A DNA stretch of 16,740 nt from an uncultured Treponema sp. (GTDB taxonomy: Bacteria; Spirochaetota; Spirochaetia; Treponematales; Treponemataceae): NCBI GenBank assembly GCA_937885175.1, contig CAKZZO010000073.1:1-16740 (forward strand), in the 5' to 3' direction. The position numbers and the translations under genes were made by a program. Below the pieces are notes generated by a model. It did no database searches. It was not told the DNA's origin and saw only the letters and a program-made list of their open reading frames with translations. Of this stretch, positions 12,677 through 16,740 are shown piece after piece (position 1 is the stretch's first letter; each line of letters opens with the position of its first letter).

Positions 12677-13621
12677 ATGAAAGCAAAGATTTTTATTGAT
12701 GGAAGCGAAGGCACGACGGGATTGCGTATCCACGAACGTTTTGCTGAGCGTGATGATATTGAACTTCTGGCAATTTCGCCGGAACTGCGCAAGGACACGG
12801 CAGAACGCAAGCGACTTATAAATGAGTCTGACATTACTTTTTTGTGCCTTCCTGATGCTGCGGCTCGGGAAGCGGTCTCCCTGGTGGAGAACGAAAAGGT
12901 ACGGCTTATCGACACTTCCACGGCTCACCGCACAGAAAACGGCTGGGCATACGGCTTTCCTGAACTTTCCGAAAAGCATCGGGAGGCAATTAAAAATGGA
13001 AAACGCATTGCAGTACCCGGCTGTCATGCAACGGGTTTTATTTCTACCGTTTACCCCCTTGTTTCCGAAGGCATTCTTCCAGCAGACTACCCTATTGCTG
13101 CCTTTTCACTGACGGGCTATTCTGGCGGCGGAAAGAAAATGATTGCAGAGTATGAGGGGGCTGAGCGCAATAAGGATTTGGATTCTCCACGGGAATATGC
13201 GCTGACACAGCAGCACAAGCACTTAAAGGAAATGAAGGCCATTACGGGGCTTTCCCGCTCACCGCTGTTCAGCCCCATTGTGGCAGACTACTACAGCGGC
13301 ATGGTGGTCTCACTTCCCGTTCACACAGACTTTTTGCAAAAATACAGGACACCTGCTGAGCTAGCGGCATTTTATGCTGATTTTTACAGGGGAGAAAAAT
13401 GTATCTCGGTGGCGGAAGGCACGGAAAACCTCTACGGTGCTATGCTTGCAGGAAACAGTCTTTCAGGCTGGGATGGACTAAAAATCTACGTGACGGGAAA
13501 TGACGAGCGGGTAATTGTGTCCGCGCAGTTTGACAATCTGGGTAAAGGAGCATCGGGAGCAGCCATTCAATGCATGAACATTGTATTGGGCTGTGATGAG
13601 GCAAAGGGACTAGTGCTCTAG
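12677..13621 (+). CDS. argC: N-acetyl-gamma-glutamyl-phosphate reductase
   Basis: ArgC reduces N-acetylglutamyl phosphate to the semialdehyde with NADPH, the third step of arginine synthesis. At 314 residues it matches the shorter, less common ArgC type (about 310) rather than the 334-residue E. coli type. The nucleotide-binding start is FIDGSEGTTGLRI (6-18). The catalytic cysteine is C116 in VPGCHATGF. FCLPDAAAREA-like and SLTGYSGGGKKMI motifs and the QQHKHLKEM segment are as expected. ATG 12677 is preferred over the in-frame upstream opening at 12569 because TATAAT ends six bases before it and because GSEGTTG belongs at the N-terminus. No other arg gene is adjacent. Its end overlaps the tcdA end by 12 bases on the opposite strand. 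Confidence 0.9.
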   Translation: MKAKIFIDGSEGTTGLRIHERFAERDDIELLAISPELRKDTAERKRLINESDITFLCLPDAAAREAVSLVENEKVRLIDTSTAHRTENGWAYGFPELSEKHREAIKNGKRIAVPGCHATGFISTVYPLVSEGILPADYPIAAFSLTGYSGGGKKMIAEYEGAERNKDLDSPREYALTQQHKHLKEMKAITGLSRSPLFSPIVADYYSGMVVSLPVHTDFLQKYRTPAELAAFYADFYRGEKCISVAEGTENLYGAMLAGNSLSGWDGLKIYVTGNDERVIVSAQFDNLGKGASGAAIQCMNIVLGCDEAKGLVL

Positions 13622-14344
13622 GACTTTTGTCAAATCCCTGATGACCTCGCCTGCAATCAAGAGCCCCGCCACGGACGGAGTAAAGGCATTGCTTCCGGGA
13701 ACCTGACGCTTGCCGGAGGCATCTCCTTCGCTTTCTTCTGGCGCTTTTGGTCTAAGGGCGGGCTCAGTAGAAAAAAGCACCTTCACATCCTTAATGCCCC
13801 GCTTTTTAAGTTCCTGCCGCATGACACGGGCCAGGGGGCAGACGCTGGTCTGACTGATATCGGCAATCCGAAACTGAGCGGGATTGATTTTGTTTCCCGC
13901 CCCCATGCAACTGATGACTGGAACACCAGCCGCTTTTGCAAGGGAAATAATGTGGAGTTTTCCCTTTACGGTATCGATGCAGTCCACCACATAATCATAC
14001 TGGGAAAAGTCAAAGGGACTGGCGGTCTCGGGCAGGAAAAAAGTCTGGTATTTGGTCACCTTGCAGTCGGGATTGATGTCGTGGATGCGTTCTTCTGCCA
14101 CATCTACTTTGGCGCAGCCAAGGGTGGAATGCAAGGCATAGAGCTGACGGTTCAGATTAGTAAGGGACACGGTATCGTTATCCACAAGGTCAATCGCCCC
14201 CAGTCCGCTTCTTACCAGGGCTTCAACCACAAAACTTCCCACACCGCCAATGCCAAAGACAATGACATGACTCTTTGCCAGACGCTTCATAGCACACTTG
14301 CCAAAGAGCAGTTCTGTCCGTGAAAAAGCCTGCAGATTTGCCAT
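13610..14344 (-). CDS. tcdA: tRNA threonylcarbamoyladenosine dehydratase
   Basis: The 244-residue protein is an E1-like (ThiF/MoeB superfamily) enzyme. TcdA/CsdL uses ATP to cyclise threonylcarbamoyl-adenosine at tRNA position 37. The ATP-binding loop is GIGGVGS (31-37), and the usual D-x-D-V and NLNRQ segment (55-67) follows, with YVVDCIDTVKGK in the core. LARVMRQELKKRGIKDVKVLFSTEPAL is typical of TcdA and separates it from MoeB/ThiF, and the CxxC zinc pairs of those proteins are absent. The start is ATG 14344, with AAGGA eight bases upstream; GTG 14347 directly before it is possible. It lies 21 bases after malY and is probably co-transcribed. Confidence 0.9.
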   Translation of the reverse strand: MANLQAFSRTELLFGKCAMKRLAKSHVIVFGIGGVGSFVVEALVRSGLGAIDLVDNDTVSLTNLNRQLYALHSTLGCAKVDVAEERIHDINPDCKVTKYQTFFLPETASPFDFSQYDYVVDCIDTVKGKLHIISLAKAAGVPVISCMGAGNKINPAQFRIADISQTSVCPLARVMRQELKKRGIKDVKVLFSTEPALRPKAPEESEGDASGKRQVPGSNAFTPSVAGLLIAGEVIRDLTKVLEH

Positions 14345-14365
14345 CACATGATTCCTTATGGTGTG

Positions 14366-15544
14366 CTAGATTGAGCGGATAGTTTCATCCAGGCGGTTAA
14401 TTCCCTGCTCCAGATATGACCAGGGACAGGCGGCGTTCATGCGGACAAAGCCCTGACCTTCCCTGCCGAACATGCTGCCTGCATCAAGCCAGAGTTTTGC
14501 CTTTTCGGCAAGCACTTTGTTCAATTCGGCATCGTCAAGCCCTAGTGCCCGCAGGTCAAACCACAAAAGATAGGTGGCCTCGGGCTTTTGCACCATGATT
14601 CTGGGGTCACCCTTTTTATTGAAGAATTTAATGGTTTTGTTCAGGTTTTCATTGATATAGGCTTTGACTTCTTTGAGCCATTTTTCGCCCTTGGTATAGG
14701 CCGCTTCACAGGCAGTCAAGCCCAACACATTGGGTTCATCGTAGCCTGACTCATCACGGGCAGCCTTGAATGCTGAGCGCAGGGCCTCGTTTTTGACAAA
14801 GATATTGCTCACCTGCAAGCCCGCAAGGTTAAATGATTTTGAAGGTGACGTACAGATAAGGGAAATGTTTTCCAGTTCCGGGGAAATGGTGGCAAAGCAA
14901 GTATGAGAGTTGGTTCCCCAGACAAAATCCGCATGAATCTCATCGCTGACTACGGTAACGCCATGCTTCAGGCAGATTTCGCCCAGTTTTTGCAGTTCCT
15001 CCTTCTTCCATGCCTTGCCGCCGGGATTGTGGGGATTGCAGAGCAAAAAGAGTTTGACCTTGTTCTGGATGATTTTTTTCTCAAAATCATCGTAGTCACA
15101 TTCCCAGCCGTTTTCACCCCAGATGAGCGAGGAAGAAACCAGATTGCGCCTGCTTGATTTGATTGTATTTGAAAAAGGATAATAGACGGGCGTTTGAATG
15201 ATGACGCTTTCATTTTCTTTGGTAAAGGCATGAATCGCCATGGCAAGGGCACTGACTACACCGGGAGTTTCAATAAGCCAGGAACGCTGCACCGTGTAGT
15301 CATAGTGTTTTTTGACCCAGAGGCGGACGGCATCAAAATAATGCGCCTTGATGTTGGTGTAGCCAAAGATACCGTGGTCAATGCGTGCTTTGAGTGCGGA
15401 AAGGATTTCTGGAGCAGTCCTAAAGTCCATATCCGCAACCCAATAGGAAAGCGAATCCATGGGATGTCCCCGCTCCACTGCAAAATCAAACTTAATGCAG
15501 TCTGTTCCGTATCTGTCTACCGGCAAGTCAAAATCATATGCCAT
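14366..15544 (-). CDS. MalY/PatB-type cystathionine beta-lyase (cystalysin-like)
   Basis: The 392-residue PLP enzyme belongs to fold type I aminotransferases, MalY/PatB branch. It splits C-S bonds of cystathionine or cysteine to give pyruvate, ammonia and a thiol or H2S. The PLP lysine is K236 (SPSKSFNLAG). N170 and D201-E-I-H204 hold the cofactor, Y121-Y122 stack near it, and R368 (FVRMNAA) should bind the substrate carboxylate. These positions lie within about two residues of those I recall for T. denticola cystalysin (Lys238, Tyr123/124, Arg369), a hemolytic cysteine desulfhydrase. WVADMDF (35-41) and CNPHNPGG (169-176) are family marks. ATG 15544 follows GGGAGGGG at four to five bases. 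It sits between flgJ and tcdA. Whether it acts in methionine synthesis or cysteine breakdown cannot be read from sequence. Confidence 0.88.
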   Translation of the reverse strand: MAYDFDLPVDRYGTDCIKFDFAVERGHPMDSLSYWVADMDFRTAPEILSALKARIDHGIFGYTNIKAHYFDAVRLWVKKHYDYTVQRSWLIETPGVVSALAMAIHAFTKENESVIIQTPVYYPFSNTIKSSRRNLVSSSLIWGENGWECDYDDFEKKIIQNKVKLFLLCNPHNPGGKAWKKEELQKLGEICLKHGVTVVSDEIHADFVWGTNSHTCFATISPELENISLICTSPSKSFNLAGLQVSNIFVKNEALRSAFKAARDESGYDEPNVLGLTACEAAYTKGEKWLKEVKAYINENLNKTIKFFNKKGDPRIMVQKPEATYLLWFDLRALGLDDAELNKVLAEKAKLWLDAGSMFGREGQGFVRMNAACPWSYLEQGINRLDETIRSI

Positions 15545-15561
15545 AACGCCCCTCCCAATTG

Positions 15562-15578
15562 CCTACTTTTCCAGTAGG
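15562..15578. other. Hairpin in the flgJ-malY spacer
   Basis: CCTACT (15562-15567), loop TTTCC, AGTAGG (15573-15578), a six-pair stem in the 43-base spacer. No T run follows on either strand, so it is a weak terminator or an mRNA-processing or stability element separating the flagellar genes from malY. Confidence 0.4.
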
Positions 15579-15587
15579 ATATCATAA

Positions 15588-16022
15588 TTAGGCGTTTACG
15601 TCTACACCACCCGCACTCAACTGCAAGTACATCTGGTCTGCAAGACCAAAGCCTGCATTCTTGGTCATGGCTGCTGCATATTCATCGTAGAGCATATCTT
15701 CGTACATCTGCTCGGCATAACTTTGTTCTCCATTGGCACGCATGATTGTCTTGCGCATGGAAGAAAGCATTTGCTTTACAATGTAGGATTCCATTTCCAG
15801 GGATTTTTCGTAGAGGGCACTGGTGCGGTCAATGGTTCGTGTCTGGATATGAGGATTTGCCTGATTTGCGGCCGCACCCACAGGAGATGAGTGCTTGTCC
15901 ACTTCTGACTTGAATGTACCTTCAAAGCCAGTGCCATAGTCACCGTTTAAGCGACCGGGTTTTAACACGGATACTGAAGAAAGTGTCTGTTGGATTGGAT
16001 TATACGCGCTCAGTCCTGTCAT
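15588..16022 (-). CDS. flgJ: Flagellar rod-binding protein, FlgJ N-domain type
   Basis: The 144-residue protein corresponds to the rod-binding domain of FlgJ (residues about 64-135), which caps and helps assemble the flagellar rod in the periplasm. The segment YEKSLEMESYIVKQMLSSMRKTI (71-93), then QMYEDMLYDEYAAAMTKNAGFGLADQMYLQL (105-135), is the characteristic pair of helices with the G-x-G-x-A-D-x-M end. The muramidase half of the enterobacterial FlgJ is absent, as is usual in spirochaetes, so wall opening must come from another enzyme. Residues 1-62 look disordered. It starts 12 bases after flgG, clearly in the same operon. No strong Shine-Dalgarno site is near ATG 16022, which suggests coupling. 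Confidence 0.88.
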   Translation of the reverse strand: MTGLSAYNPIQQTLSSVSVLKPGRLNGDYGTGFEGTFKSEVDKHSSPVGAAANQANPHIQTRTIDRTSALYEKSLEMESYIVKQMLSSMRKTIMRANGEQSYAEQMYEDMLYDEYAAAMTKNAGFGLADQMYLQLSAGGVDVNA

Positions 16023-16034
16023 GTTATACGCTCA

Positions 16035-16740
16035 CTACCTTTTCAGATTGACTGCGGTGCTCAGCATGGAGTCGCTGGTCTGGATTGCCTTGCTGTTGAA
16101 CTCGTAGGCCCTCTGAGCGACAATCATCTGCACCATCTCGTTTACCACGCTTACGTTGCTCATTTCCAAGAACTTGTGCTTGGTAGTACCGAATTCCTCA
16201 AAACCGGGGCGGCCTGCAATTGCCTCACCGCTGGCATTGGTCACCTTGTACAGGTTGTCGCCCAGGCTTTCCAAACCTGCATTGTTGGGAAAGCGGTACA
16301 GTTCCAGCTGAGCCACGTCTACCGGGTCATCAATGCCGTCCACTTTTACCGTGATGCGGCCGGTATCTGTTATCGTAAGCGTCTGCAGATTGTAGCCTTC
16401 CGGCAGGATTACTTCCGGCATGACGCGGAGACCATTGTTCGTCACAAGCTGACCGGTCATGTCAACTTTGAATGAACCGTCGCGGGTGTATGCCCAAGAG
16501 CCGTCGTACTGCTGCACACGGAAAAATCCGTCGCCCACAATAGCCAGGTCAGTGTCCACACCCGTTGCCTGCAATGAGCCCTGAGAAAAAATACGCTGAG
16601 TCGCACCTATTCTTACACCCAAGCCCTGCTGGATTCCCACGGGAGTAACCGTGTCTTCGGTTGCAGGAGTTCCTGCCAGTTTTTGATTCTGATAGATTAA
16701 GTCCTCAAATTCAACGCGCTGCTGCTTGTAGCCCGTGGTG
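16035..16740 (-). CDS. flgG: Flagellar distal rod protein FlgG (5' end outside window)
   Basis: The frame runs to the window edge and lacks roughly its first 30 residues; 234 remain of about 264. Visible residues begin TTGYKQQRVEFEDLIYQNQ, the conserved part after the N-terminal rod motif. GVDTDLAIVGDGFFRV, the DGSFKVDMTGQLVTNNG loop and LEMSNVSVVNEMVQMIVAQRAYEFNSKAIQTSDSM at the C-terminus identify a rod protein; FEDLIYQNQ and the length favour FlgG over FlgF. It builds the distal flagellar rod in the periplasm, where spirochaete flagella remain. An internal ATG gives an apparent start at 16640, but the reading frame and homology continue upstream. flgJ follows 12 bases later. Confidence 0.93.
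   Translation of the reverse strand, partial: TTGYKQQRVEFEDLIYQNQKLAGTPATEDTVTPVGIQQGLGVRIGATQRIFSQGSLQATGVDTDLAIVGDGFFRVQQYDGSWAYTRDGSFKVDMTGQLVTNNGLRVMPEVILPEGYNLQTLTITDTGRITVKVDGIDDPVDVAQLELYRFPNNAGLESLGDNLYKVTNASGEAIAGRPGFEEFGTTKHKFLEMSNVSVVNEMVQMIVAQRAYEFNSKAIQTSDSMLSTAVNLKR

Noticed and set aside
15990..16475. Plus-strand frame of 161 codons opposite flgG and flgJ
   Set aside because: Complete overlap with two well-identified flagellar genes and no family features of its own.

Overview
The window looks like chromosomal core DNA from a host-associated spirochaete, most likely a Treponema. The evidence is a flagellar rod pair (flgG, flgJ with only the rod-binding domain), a MalY/PatB-type beta C-S lyase whose active-site residues sit almost where they do in T. 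denticola cystalysin, a TPR-rich gene cluster, and housekeeping genes with Treponema-like sequence. By eye, base composition is close to even, so the rumen or gut treponemes fit better than the AT-rich oral ones. There is no rRNA, tRNA, CRISPR array, transposase or phage gene.

Layout, left to right. Plus strand: a secreted ankyrin-repeat protein translationally coupled to rsmD (16S rRNA m2G966 methyltransferase); a 113-residue unknown protein, a ten-TPR protein and rlmN; a 66-residue HMA-like protein lacking the metal-binding cysteines, followed by a glycerate-dehydrogenase-like D-2-hydroxyacid dehydrogenase; then an aconitase-superfamily leuC/leuD pair with its own strong promoter and a terminator. 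Minus strand: yicC and a cytidylate-kinase-like gene, then a 233-bp intergenic stretch that may hold a tiny gene, then a membrane-anchored SARP-type regulator. Divergent from the regulator is a DUF4230 membrane protein (plus). Next come murC (minus) and, divergent from it, argC (plus). The right end is minus: flgG and flgJ, then malY and tcdA.

Two features stand out. First, several genes at the head of a transcription unit (yicC, the DUF4230 gene, argC, murC, and nearly the ankyrin gene) have a -10 hexamer ending exactly six bases (seven for the ankyrin gene) before the ATG. This predicts leaderless mRNAs. Other genes in the same window have strong Shine-Dalgarno sites, so two initiation modes seem to coexist. 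Second, the gene at 9183-10286 encodes seven predicted membrane segments followed directly by a SARP-type winged-helix DNA-binding domain. The heptamer TACCATA or its close variants appears in both intergenic regions flanking it, overlapping promoter elements of the divergent DUF4230 gene and of a possible 28-residue hydrophobic peptide gene. Together these form a candidate undescribed signalling unit: membrane sensor and transcription factor in one chain, a divergent membrane partner, and a small peptide.

Everything here is read by eye from sequence. Family assignments rest on recognised motifs, and no database search was run.
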